This document shows, in pieces, positions 21,008 through 31,256 of a stretch of DNA of 64,000 nucleotides. Position numbers and translations under genes: made by a program. The notes beneath the pieces were generated by a model, which worked only from the letters and a program-made list of their open reading frames with translations, did no database searches and was not told the DNA's origin. The number at the start of each line of letters is the position of its first letter. Position 1 is the stretch's first letter. The DNA lies in contig CM061142.1 in NCBI GenBank assembly GCA_030789695.1, forward strand, positions 797,619,258 to 797,683,257, in the 5' to 3' direction. This DNA comes from Scilla litardierei (lineage: Eukaryota; Streptophyta; Magnoliopsida; Asparagales; Asparagaceae).

Positions 21008-23191
21008 CTAGGAAGGTGGTGCTGCACCGTCTCCGTCCTGAGGCGGAAGTGGTGGTGGTGGCTGGACAGGCCGCTGAGCGGGTGTGGGTGTGGAAGTGGT
21101 AGCAGGTCGAGTGTGTGTGGTCGTGTGGGCGGGAACCTGCTGGGTGGGTGGGGGTACGCGCGGGAGTCGCTCCAGGACCTGAGTAAGACAGTAGTGAATC
21201 TGGGGGATCAGGTCAAAGCGGTCAGCCATCGCAGAGACGGTGGAGGACAGGGTCCTAAGGTCGCCTCTGAGGCCACTCACCGCCCCCTCTAGAGCACGAA
21301 TGCTCTGAAGTACAGTGTCGGGGGGAGGTGGTGCAGAGGGACGCACCGGTCGGGGCTGTGCAGGGCGTGGCTGGCGTACTCGAGTCGCGTATGTGACGGG
21401 CTCAGTGGGGAAGGGTACAAAAGGTGTTGTGCTCGCAAATGTGGGCCTGGCCTCGGTGTGAGGCCGGGGCACCGGCTGGTGAGAAGTAGAGGCAGCAGCA
21501 GCGAAAGAAGAATGCAAAAGTGGCAGCGAGGCGGCCAGAGAGGTCAGTGGCACAGAAGTGTGGCCAGACGCCACGACACTCTCGGAAAATACAGCAGGGG
21601 TGGAGACAGAGGTGACTACCGCTGGGGTGGAAGTGTGTGGACCAAAAGGCGCGACCCCAGCGGAAATCATGCTAGCCATGGTCTCCACGACCGCGGCAAA
21701 CGAGGGCTCTCCACTCTCAACAAAGGTCAGTGGGCGCTCGGGGAGTGTGGAGCAAAGAGGCTCGACAGACAGAGGGCCAGTGGTGGTGGTGGGAGTGGTG
21801 GTGACAGCCTCGGAAGTGGTGGAGGTGGTGGAAGTGGGCTCAGCTGAGGTACTCCCGACACCGACAGAGGTGTCAGGAGCGGCAGAAACATCAGGGATAG
21901 GCTGAGGGGCCACAGGGTCAACAGGGGCGGCAGGCTCGGCAGGTGCGACAGGGTCTGCGGGGGCAGCGTGGGCAGCGTGGGCCTGCTCGGCCTCCTCGGC
22001 CTCGAGCACGTAAGCAGCTGGGATGAGGATATCCATCGCAGGGAGCCAGTCGACATGGGCTGGTGCAATCTGAGTCCGAGCTGGGCTCGGAAGAATCATG
22101 TAATCGGCCCCGTAGGGGCCGTGCAACCAGACCCAGTGACGCTCACCGTGCGGACGAAGCATCTTCATCCTGGCCATAACATCGATCGACAAAGAAGTGG
22201 GGCCCGGTACTCGTCGCAAGTCGTCAGGGAAGTCCTCGCCGGTCATAAGTGCAAGCAAGGTGATCAGGCCGCCACAGCATATCGGTGAGCGAGCGCCCAC
22301 CGATACAATGATGCGGTCCAAAAACCAAGCCGCGACATCAATCACGACGGCGGGGACCAGCTCATCGCCATTCCTAGATAGAGCTCTGGGACGTGTCATC
22401 GCGTAGAGCATGTAGAGCTCCGGCGTAGACATCGTGCCCGGCTCATATCTGGCCAAAAATGTCGTCGCCATAAGGCGCTGAGCAATGCGGATGCAGGGAT
22501 GGACAATGGCCGAGGCCTTGGCCCTACTAGGGTCAAAGGCAGCGTGAAGACCCATAATCTGGGCCCAGAAGGCACCGGTGTCGAAGGAAGGTGGGGGGAT
22601 ATGGGTGGGGCCGTAACCGCGATCGGCACCGGGGACAGCGGGCCACGAGAAAAACGCTCTCCTCATATCGAGAGTGACCTCGCACTCCCGATCCATGAAC
22701 CGGAACGAGCATCCCTCGTCGGTCCGGGCGATCGAACTAAGAATCTCAAGTGTCGGGCGGGTGAACGTGTCCGCCGACACCTGGAAGAAATCTCGCCAGC
22801 CCACGTTGTCGTACAACGTGAGCATCCCCTCTAGTACCCCCAGGCGTCCTAGGTCAGCGAGGTGTGCAAACCTGGAGGGTACGATTGAGCGCTGGGAGAT
22901 ACGCTCGAAGACGGCGCGGTGTGCGTCATCTCGGAACGTAATCCCGAGCGGCCCGACCAGTGGAGCCGGAGGTGGTGGCTGTGCGGCGGGGAGTGGCTGT
23001 GCGGGCTGTGCGGGCTGTGTGGGCGCTGCAGGCTGTGCGGGGTGTGCGGGGCCTGCAGGCTGTGCTGGGTGGATGGGGTGTGTGGGAGAAGGTGGAGGAG
23101 AGTCCTCCAACTCGTGGGAGGGGCCGGCATCATCCGACCGCTTCCGCTTGGCGGAAGCTCTCTTCGACCGCGGCCGTGTCCGGGGCGGCAT
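21008..23191 (-). CDS. Env-position ORF of Element D (Athila ORF / Transposase_32-like)
   Basis: An uninterrupted 727-codon frame from an ATG at 23191. Residues 1-45 are basic and Ser/Pro-rich, and 38-80 are Pro/Ala/Gln repeats. A globular part (about 88-400) includes RISQRSIVPSRFAHLADLG, VGWRDFF and DAHRAVFERIS. A long Pro/Thr/Ser-rich stretch follows, then a predicted helical segment (about 635-690, RALEGAVSGLRGDLRTL) and a Pro-rich tail. The layout resembles the ORF found downstream of pol in Athila elements and the 'putative plant transposon protein' family. No signal peptide or membrane segment is evident, so an envelope role is not supported. Its function is unknown. The long open frame in a pol-less element is notable. 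Confidence 0.75.
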   Translation of the reverse strand: MPPRTRPRSKRASAKRKRSDDAGPSHELEDSPPPSPTHPIHPAQPAGPAHPAQPAAPTQPAQPAQPLPAAQPPPPAPLVGPLGITFRDDAHRAVFERISQRSIVPSRFAHLADLGRLGVLEGMLTLYDNVGWRDFFQVSADTFTRPTLEILSSIARTDEGCSFRFMDRECEVTLDMRRAFFSWPAVPGADRGYGPTHIPPPSFDTGAFWAQIMGLHAAFDPSRAKASAIVHPCIRIAQRLMATTFLARYEPGTMSTPELYMLYAMTRPRALSRNGDELVPAVVIDVAAWFLDRIIVSVGARSPICCGGLITLLALMTGEDFPDDLRRVPGPTSLSIDVMARMKMLRPHGERHWVWLHGPYGADYMILPSPARTQIAPAHVDWLPAMDILIPAAYVLEAEEAEQAHAAHAAPADPVAPAEPAAPVDPVAPQPIPDVSAAPDTSVGVGSTSAEPTSTTSTTSEAVTTTPTTTTGPLSVEPLCSTLPERPLTFVESGEPSFAAVVETMASMISAGVAPFGPHTSTPAVVTSVSTPAVFSESVVASGHTSVPLTSLAASLPLLHSSFAAAASTSHQPVPRPHTEARPTFASTTPFVPFPTEPVTYATRVRQPRPAQPRPVRPSAPPPPDTVLQSIRALEGAVSGLRGDLRTLSSTVSAMADRFDLIPQIHYCLTQVLERLPRVPPPTQQVPAHTTTHTRPATTSTPTPAQRPVQPPPPLPPQDGDGAAPPS

Positions 23192-23760
23192 ATCGGCCCC
23201 GAGCGCGCTCCGAAAAGTGTAAAAAGTGTGGTGTGTGTAAAAGAGTGGAAGGAGTATACCCAGACACGCAGCGAGTGCTCAGCAATGGAAGCGTGCGAAG
23301 TCAGCGCCTCCGCGAAGCCCAAATCAGTCTGTAGAAGCTCCCCTGAGCTCCCCTAAGCTCCCAAAATCAACCTGCGCATGAAACGGGGATATCAGCGGGT
23401 AATATTCAAAATGTATGGAGCATTAGGGGTATAATAGATAGATATAGAAGTTGATTAGGGTTTGGGGTTCGTTTAATACATGGATCCTCGAAAAAAACAC
23501 ACGAAAAGAGGAAAAAATAGGCGAAAAAGGCGATACCGGAGGTGGCCGGAGACACGGCCGCCGGCGGCGACTCGGGCGAGGCGCGGCGAGTGGTCGGCCG
23601 GCGGTGGCTGGCCGAGCGGCGGTGTGGCAACGGCGGTCGGGCGAGTAGGGGGTGCGAGCGGGCGAGGGAAGCTGAAAGGTCGGGGGTGCGAGCGGGCGAT
23701 TGGATTTTAGCGTTTCGAAAAACGTGCCCCCCTCGACCTCTTATATAGCAAAAGTTACGA

Positions 23761-24090
23761 CTCGGCCGAGTGACTTGGCCACTCGGCCGAGTACGGTCAA
23801 TGGAAAATTCCTCCCCACTTACGCATCGGCCGAGTGGCCTTGCCAGCCTCGGCCGAGTGGAGTAAGTCCATTCGGCCGAGTGGCTCAAGCTACTCGGCAA
23901 GACTCGCCCTAGGAGTGTATCCGTTTTACTCGGCCGAGTGAAAATATATACTCGGCCGAGTAGCAGTTATACTGAAATCAAGAAAATAAACAGAGAGTTG
24001 GGTACAGCAGACTTCCCTCGTTCGTGAGCGGCTCGGCCGGACGAACTTGTGTACTCGGCCGAGTGACTAGTATACTCGGCCGAGTGAGCC
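23761..24090. repeat. CACTCGGCCGAGTG palindrome cluster, internal
   Basis: About ten copies of CTCGGCCGAG or close variants lie within 330 bp, the same motif that fills the LTRs of this element. They precede the env-position ORF on the minus strand. Confidence 0.9.
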
Positions 24091-24350
24091 TTGTTTTCTG
24101 CTGTTTGTCTTCGTTTGGGCTCTAAACTCCGTCTTTCTTCCTCCAGTCGATTTCATCTTACTCCTAAGCATCGAGCGTCTTCCTGGGGCGCTCCTCGTCA
24201 TCTCGCTCATCCTCCTCATGATGGATTTACCTATCTCCTCTCCTGTCAAGAAAAATAGGACCCGTTATCACAAAGTTTTTGGGCGAACGACTCAAAACAC
24301 TAAAAATTTCTAAAACAAAAATAAAGAAAAGTAAAAATAAAGCAATAACC

Positions 24351-24368
24351 GTCGGGTTGCCTCCCGAC
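24351..24368 (-). other. Hairpin GTCGGG-AGGCAA-CCCGAC downstream of pro
   Basis: A perfect 6-bp stem with loop AGGCAA, preceded on the minus strand by AACGAGCGCTT. I recognise this layout from other Athila-type elements, where the stem is often TTGGG..CCCAA. A role is not established by the sequence. Confidence 0.6.
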
Positions 24369-24686
24369 AAGCGCTCGTTTAAGGTCGTGAGCTCGACCCC
24401 CTATGATTTTCAATTAGTGCGGGATGTTTGGTGCATATGAGATGCACCCATCAAACTTTCCGGGGAGAACGCTTGGATTCGGAAGTTACGGTGGCGTGTT
24501 CTCCCGCGGTGGTCTCTGGTCTCGAATAGTGTTGGGGGAGGCTCCCCCAAGCTAGCGTTTGCTCCGGTCAACGGCTTCACCGGTGACGCCGATTTCCGTA
24601 TCGGCGGAGCTTTCTTTGGAGACTTTGATTTCGAGAGCTTGCAGAGCTCTCGAATCCTTGCGACATCAGCGTCGCCTTCGTCATTT

Positions 24687-27185
24687 TCAGCGGAGAGGTC
24701 GGGGGGAATCGTCTATCTTCTCTTCTTGGCCTAAATCCGGGCCTTCCTCAAAATCCTCATCGAAAAGAGCGCCAATCGAGTGGGGGATCGCCTCTTCTAT
24801 CACCTCATCAAGGAGGTCCATGTAGTCAAGTTCCTCGTGGTAAGGCATGTGTTTCATAGCCTTAGGAATGTGAAGCTCCACCTCGATGTTGCCGACATTC
24901 AAAGTTAGGGTACCTTCTCGCACGTCGACAATCACTCCGGCGGTGGCGAGGAACGGGCGTCCAAGTATCAATGAAGTATCTCCCTCCTCCTTAACGTCCA
25001 TGATAACGAAGTCACATGGCAAGCATATTCCTCCCGGGACTTGTAGTGGGATGTCTTCGGCGATCCCTACTGGCCTTGTTATTCGCCCATCGGCCAATTG
25101 TATCCGCATGTCGGTAGGTTTCAACTTCGTCCCGGTGTTTAGCCTTAAGAACATGGAGAGAGGCATAAGGCTCACACTGGCCCCAAGATCTACCAACGCC
25201 TTTTGAAGAGGGACGCCGCCCAAGGTGCAAGGAATCCGAAAACTCCACGGGTCTTTAAATTTGGCCGGCTCCTTCTCTCTCTTGGTGAACCAAGAGCCCT
25301 CCTCGGCTAGCATGATCTTTTCCTTCCTCTTTCTCCCCGAAATCAAGTCCTTTAAGAATTTAGCATATGTGGGGATCTCCACGATGGCGTCGAGGAAGGG
25401 AATGTTGAGGCTAACTCCTCTAAGATACTCGAGAAACTTTGCTAGTCTTTTCTCCATTTTCGCTCTAGCAAGCCTTTGGGGAAATGGGACCGGTGGCATG
25501 AAGCGCCTTTCCTCAATCAATTGTTCCGCTCTAGATTTCTCCTTTTCTTGTGGCTCTTTCTCCTCATCATCTTCAACTACCGGCTCAATTGGATCCAAGC
25601 TTTCCTCCACGGGCTCCTCGGTAGGAATCATAGCGGGGGAGGTATCCTTCCCGCCTCTAGTAGTAACGGCAACTACGGCATTGATGTGGCCGGTGTTGCT
25701 CCGTGGGTTTTGCTCGGGTTGCGCCGGCAATCGTTGAGTGTTCTGATTGAGCAACGCCAATTGCTCCGATATTTGAGCCACAACGGTATTAAGGGAGTCT
25801 TGCCCCGCCTTCAAGGTAGCATTGACCTTATTTTGCTCGACCATAAACGCCTCCACTCTAGCTTCGAAGTCGGATCGTTGTTGAGCTTGCGGAGGGTTTT
25901 GATTTTGATTCCTCCACCCTTGGTTGTATCCGGGCGGCCTATATGGTGGAACTTGTTGCTTCGGTTAGAAATTTTGTTGTGGAGGCCCCCTCTGCGGATA
26001 GTTTTGTTGTTGGGGTGGTGGTGGTCGGGCTTGTTGAGGTGGTGCTTGGGGCGGGTTCAAAGCTCCTTCATTGTTGGCGTAGGAGAATCCGGGATGATTT
26101 CTTGCGGCCGGATTGACCCAATATCCTTGGTTCCCCGCGACATATTGTACTTGCTCCAAGGATCCTTCTCCTTGCTCTCCTCCCGAGTACATGGCTTGAG
26201 ATTGGTCTTGCCAATCACACATTTGGTTCGTTGGAGCGGAGGTAGAAGGGGCTCCTTGGGGCTCCGTGATAAACTTCTCCAATCTCTCCACTACCTTGTG
26301 GAGAGAATCAAACTTGCTTGTAAGCTCCGCTACGGCCTTCGCCTCATAGATACTAGTCGGCTTCAAGGAGGACGTGGAGTGTCCTCGCTCATCGCCCCAT
26401 TGTTGGTTGTTTGAGGCCATCTCCTCAATTAGGGCCGCAGCTTCCTCGGGAGTCTTTGACAAGATAGCACCATTCGCCGCGGCATCAATAATTTGTTTGG
26501 TCCCCGGTTGGAGACCGTTGTAGAAGCTATGAACTAGCTCCCAATCTTCTATGCTGTGGTGCGGGCATTGATGCTGCAAATCCTTAAAACGCTCCCAAGC
26601 CTCATAGAGCGTCTCCTGTGGTCCTTGCTTGAAGGACATGAGAGCGCTCCGGATCTTCACCGTCTTGGATGGCGGATAGAACTTGTCAATAAATGCACTC
26701 GCCAACTCGTCCCAAGAGGTGAAAACTCCGTCAGCCTGCGTCCTCAACCAATAGAGTGCCTTGTCCTTTAGCGTGAAGGGGAAGAGACGCAGTCTGATGG
26801 CATCGATGGAGACCCCCGGCATCTGAAATGTGGCGCACTTCGACAAGAATAATTGGATGTGGTAGTGAGGGTTTTCATGGGGATTCCCATGAAATGGATC
26901 CTGCTGCATCAGAACCACTAGTCCAGTCTTTAGCTCGAAGTTCTTGTCAGCCGCCAACTCCGGCACGGCAATGGATGAGGTCGTAGAAGAGGTCTTAGGC
27001 CGAAGCCTATCTCGAATAGAAATTATCCTCGCCATCCTTGCCGCTAATTGGTCCGCAGTTTCCGGGTTGGTCAAAAACCGCCCTTCCGGATTTTGTCTCC
27101 TTTCCGCTCTAAGTCTCCGCGCGGTACGTTCGATCTCGAGATCAAATAATATAGCGCAAGGGTCCGCCGTAGATCGCGTGTACAT
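24687..27185 (-). pseudogene. Element D gag-protease polyprotein with one in-frame stop
   Basis: One frame runs from ATG at 27185 to the stop at 24687, broken only by TAA at 25965-25967. Before the stop lies a Ty3/gypsy capsid domain (about residues 100-260, with RLFPFTLKDKALYWLR, FIDKFYPPSK and LHSFYNGL-type motifs), then a Gln/Pro-rich segment. No CCHC zinc knuckle is present where Athila Gag normally has one; only a single Cys (MCDWQDQSQ) remains. After the stop come an acidic linker and a retropepsin-like domain with active site VDLGASVSLMPL and the ILGRPFL motif. The stop could be a C-to-T change in a Gln codon; its context does not match the known UAG-CARYYA readthrough signal. Pol domains do not follow. 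Confidence 0.85.
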
Positions 27186-27313
27186 GCACAGGGAGAACAG
27201 AGTTTCAAAGAAATGATTAGTACTGTGGAAGGGTTAGGTAAAGATAAAGAAATGGAAATAATAATAAAATAAAAAAAAGAATAGCTAGGGTGGTAAGATC
27301 AAACGCAATCGCC

Positions 27314-27331
27314 TCCCCGGCAGCGGCGCCA
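27314..27331 (-). other. Primer-binding site of Element D (tRNA-Asp type)
   Basis: On the minus strand TGGCGCCGCTGCCGGGGA lies six bases after the LTR. It differs at one base from the Asp-type primer site used by many Athila elements. Confidence 0.85.
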
Positions 27332-27337
27332 AAAACT

Positions 27338-29153
27338 TGATCGCTCCAGGACGTAACCCAAAAGAACGGTTGTAGTTTTACCGCAAGTGCACGGTGTAGC
27401 AGCGAGCGGGTTATCGAACACAGGGAGGACGAATGACCGTGCTTGCTCCAATCAACCTGGCTATTCAAGAAGAGAGATTTGCATTTGGCGATCCTGTCAC
27501 AATCGTCAGACAAAGTGCGAAAATATCAAATCAAATAAAGAACGTCTAGGGAATGGGGAATTCCCGCTACTCACCGTATTTCATGAATGTGGTTCATCGG
27601 TATCAAAATCGCTAGAATAAGATTTTGGATGAACTAGTTGCAACTGAATGTAGAACCAAGCTCACGCTCTCGCGCTGTTGCCGGTCTATAGCTATCCTAG
27701 GCTCGGCTCCAATCTCTTGCAAACCCTAGCCTAGGGAAGCTAGCATTAGGATCAACATCATCGTCCAATCGCGCACCGAGTCCAATCTCTTGCAAACTCG
27801 GCTCACGGCCTAGATTGGGATAGTTCCTACCCGTCCAATCTCTTGCAAACTGGTATTGGCGCGGAATTGAAATCGGAAACCCTAGTATCGGTCCAATCTC
27901 TTGCAAACCGATACTACGGAAATTCGATTCCAACCCAATTCGGATTTCTAGGGTTTCCTATCGACTTGGGATCCAATCTCTTGCAAATCCCAATCGATGT
28001 GAATTCCTAGCCATCCGTAGTAAATCAATCACAATCTAATCCCTAGTAACAATTCTAGCAAAATTTCTACTAATTCATCACAAATATGAAATTGGGCTCG
28101 TAGGGTTCATCCCCACGCCCCAAGACGTGGCGACTACTCGCAATTCATAGCAAGATCACAAAAATGATCAATGAAATAAGCAATAGAATTCATCACAATA
28201 TTGAGATATGCAATAAAAATAGAATTTTTAGGGAAAAGAGATGCAAACCAATGGAGTTCTTCAATTAATCCAACAAAAATCAAACTTTGTCTCTTCTCCA
28301 ATCTCCAAAATAAAGCTAAAAAAGTTAATCTAAAAAGCTGCAAAAAATCTAAGAAGAAGCTCTCCAAAACTAGGGTAAAAACAGGGGTTAAATAGCCCCC
28401 AAAATCGTCCAAAAACTGTGACCAAAATACCCCTGCGCAGCCTGTTTTCCGCAATTTTCGCTACAGGCAGCGCGTCGCACTCGGTCGAGTGACAAAAGTC
28501 GCTCGGCCGAGTGAAAACCCTGTAATTTTCCAGTAAGTATCGATCTTCAGGGGTCTTCATTTCGGGGGCGGCTCGGCCGAGTGAGTTGTCGTCACTCGGC
28601 CGACGGCTTCATGGTACTCGGGCAGACGGGATAAGCCACTCGGCCGAGTGGGTCTTCTGAAGCTCAGGCAGCCGAAAAACAGTAACTTGGGGATTATTGA
28701 AGGGCTTCGTCTGGGCGCCACTCGGGCGGACGGGGTCTCGTCACTCGGCCGATGTGGTCTCCGTCGCTCGGCCGAGTGCACATAGAAATCGTGTCTGAAC
28801 TGGTCGGCCGAGCGGTGTCTCGCTGGTCGGCCGAGTGGCTTCTCCACTCGGCTGAGTGGGACACAAAACATGCCCAATCTGCTTATTTTGGCCTCTTCGT
28901 CGCTCCTGCGACGTCCGTTCTTCTTCCGCTCCTCTCCAACAGCAAAATACCCCTCGGGGAGGTCGTCGGTGACCGTCTGGAGTAGGCGTATCTCGAGATC
29001 ACTCCAAATCGCGCCAAATCACCTGAAATGCGACAAAAACAACAAATCGTGAAAAGCAACGCAATATCGTCGATATATCGTGAAAAACATGATTTGGGCG
29101 ATCTAAATGGCATGCAAACATGCGGGAAAAAAGTGTAAAATAAGGAGTGATCA
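27338..29153 (-). repeat. Element D LTR, right
   Basis: Second 1816-bp LTR, TGATCGCTCCAGG to GAGTGATCA, followed by CCTAC (29154-29158). It repeats the constant-loop hairpin array (27696-27999), in which stem 2 is perfect (CCGAGT/ACTCGG) and stem 3 better paired than in the left LTR, and the CTCGGCCGAG cluster. Confidence 0.95.
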
Positions 29154-30749
29154 CCTACGCCGTGAAGCGTGAGTGAGTGTGGTCGTGTGCTAGTAATCGG
29201 TGTCACTATCTACATCGTGCAATAAGCTCCATATACACAAATCCAAGAAAGACCCAAATATCGATTCAATTCGAAATTGCGGTGAGTAAAAGCTCAAGTA
29301 TGCATGAGAAGAGCGTAAGAATGGAAACGTATCATGCATCGGGGACTCCACAGCTAGGGATTTGGACATCACCACACTATCGCCTAGATAATAGCTAGAA
29401 ATTCCCTATTCCAAGTGTTTTCGAAAGAGATGGGGGTTGAGATGATGTGGAGTAGAACACTCGGTGCAAATTCTCGCCTTCCCTTTATTCTCGGTAGATA
29501 GGAAAATATTCACACGCACATTTTTTTTTGGGTTTTGGATATATGTATTTTTTTTGGATTTTTGGCTATACATATATATATGTTTTTTTTTCTTTTCTTT
29601 TTGCTTTTCCTTTTGGGTTTTTCTTTTCTCTCCTTTTTTTTTGATTTTTGGATTTTGGGGTATGTACACGTGTGTACTCTCTAAGTGGGAGAACGGTACA
29701 CGACGAGGGGATTTACACCAAGTAAAATAAAAAAAGAAATCGGATTCTAAACACTTGGGCGAGGGAGATATTTCGCTAATCAGAGCATGGGCTAAAATGG
29801 GTTATCCTAGTCCTAACTGTGGAGTCCCGACACATGCGAAATGAAGTATACGATATATATATAGCATGCATATAGAAGCAGACATTAGAAGCAAATACCG
29901 CATATTCAATATCGAAGCATGATAATCTAGGGGTCAACCAAGGGTAGGTATATAAATCAAAATCACAAAGTAGAAGTATACCACTAGCTAGTCACGATAC
30001 ACGACTCACAAAAAGCTAAGTGGACCCACGATGCGTGAAATGCAAGAGGACTCGGCTTCCTAGGGTTAGTGAATGTGATTATCGAAGCTATCCTAAGTGT
30101 GTGCGTGATCATGTGGCAATTCATCATATGGGGTCATCTCTAGGAGAGAGGGAACAAAAGATGAGAAGAAAAAGAAAAACACGATGGAAAACGACTCAAA
30201 AACGAAGAAAAAGAGCAGAAATGATGCACAAAGTGCGACTCCCCCTAGCTGAAACTTGCATTGCCCTCAATGCAATAGAAGTGAAAATGGGAGGGCAATG
30301 AAAATGGGGGGGTGACGCACCGACACAAAAAATAAAAACCACGAAAAACACACGAACGAAATTGAAAAATAAAGAAAAAGAAACACAGAAAATAAACACA
30401 ACAAAGGACTCACAGACACAAACACACGATAAATACACACGACAACATGCACAAAAATCGATTTCCCCCAAGCTGAACATGACAATGATAGCGAAATGAT
30501 ATGATCAATGTGATGCAGAAATATGCTAGGGGAAAATCGGAAAAGAAAAGAAAGAAATCAAAATGCAGGAGAGACGGTGTGCTCACTCTCCTCGGAAGAG
30601 GATGTGGGGTGTGAGTGGTAAAAGTGATAGAAGGGCACGACATGATGGGTTATTATGATGCAAAAGAAAATCCTAGATGCGCTCCCCTCGCTAATGAGAG
30701 GAAACGGGATTATTTTAATCTAAACTAGAAATCGGTAAATTTTTTTACA

Positions 30750-31088
30750 CTACTGGATTAGGATACACCTGAGCATAGGCGGATCCAAGATCTGGAGTGG
30801 GGCAGGTAGCTGCTCTAACTGCTCCTTCTGTGGATCCGCCAGAAGCGCTGTGCCACATGTGCCAATGGACCCAAGCAATGCACCTCCAAGCATCCCTCGT
30901 AGGTGTCCACATGTGACCTGCAAAGGACGAGGTGCATTAGTCCATGGCAAGAAATTATTTCCCAAAATAAATGTATCCCAGGGATAGTCGCCGGTAAATG
31001 ATGGTAAAATATATGAAATGTGGCTAACACTCCCTGGAAATGGTATGTTATCCTCTGTGCTAGCGACGATCAAATCCCTGCTCTCCAT
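30750..31088 (-). CDS. Unassigned 112-codon ORF in Element C
   Basis: Open from an ATG at 31088 (GTG at 31115 in the same frame). The predicted protein includes SVSHISYILPSFTGDYPWD, GNNFLPWTNAP and a Gln/Leu/Pro-rich tail. Composition looks protein-like, unlike the neighbouring low-complexity frames, but I recognise no family. It follows the gag-like remnant on the same strand, so it may be its 3' continuation in another frame. Whether it is translated is unknown. Confidence 0.3.
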   Translation of the reverse strand: MESRDLIVASTEDNIPFPGSVSHISYILPSFTGDYPWDTFILGNNFLPWTNAPRPLQVTCGHLRGMLGGALLGSIGTCGTALLADPQKEQLEQLPAPLQILDPPMLRCILIQ

Positions 31089-31256
31089 GTGAAGTTGCTC
31101 TCCAGGTGGTGACACACCGCAGCATACCTCAAGGGAAGTCGATCCTGTGTCCTACGAGAGATATGGTGTGTCAAAAATATATAAGTCTAAAGGAATAGGA
31201 CATGAAAAGCGAGACTTAAATATAAAGTGAGAGTGAGTATGAAAATCTCCCTGAAT

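Larger units (their letters stand above)
23192..24686 (-). mobile_element. Element D spacer between protease and env-position ORF
   Basis: This 1.5-kb interval is where RT, RNase H and integrase would be expected, but none of their motifs is found on either strand. It holds the GC-rich leader of the 727-codon ORF (about 23500-23740), a palindrome cluster (23761-24090), a conserved hairpin (24351-24368) and, near 24536-24556, the inverted repeat CTTGGGGGAG/CTCCCCCAAG. Confidence 0.8.
17250..29153 (-). mobile_element. Element D, Athila-like Ty3/gypsy element lacking pol
   Basis: A complete 11904-bp insertion with identical-length LTRs (1816 bp) and CCTAC target duplications (17245-17249, 29154-29158). 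Order on the minus strand: LTR, tRNA-Asp-type primer site, gag-protease with one in-frame stop, non-coding spacer with palindromes, a 727-codon ORF in the env position, 2 kb of non-coding AT-rich DNA, polypurine tract, LTR. Reverse transcriptase, RNase H and integrase are absent: only 1.5 kb separates protease from the 727-codon ORF. I count about 20 LTR differences by eye (near 1%), so it moved fairly recently, presumably with enzymes supplied in trans. Confidence 0.93.

Noticed and set aside
21458..23356. Plus-strand open frames opposite the 727-codon ORF of Element D
   Set aside because: Gly/Trp/Val-rich shadows of the Pro/Thr/Ala-rich coding strand.
24886..26414. Plus-strand open frames opposite gag-protease of Element D
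   Set aside because: Antisense shadows; the minus strand carries clear capsid and protease motifs.
29406..29730. Lys-rich and Phe-rich small open frames near 29500
   Set aside because: They translate a T-rich low-complexity run in the non-coding part of Element C.
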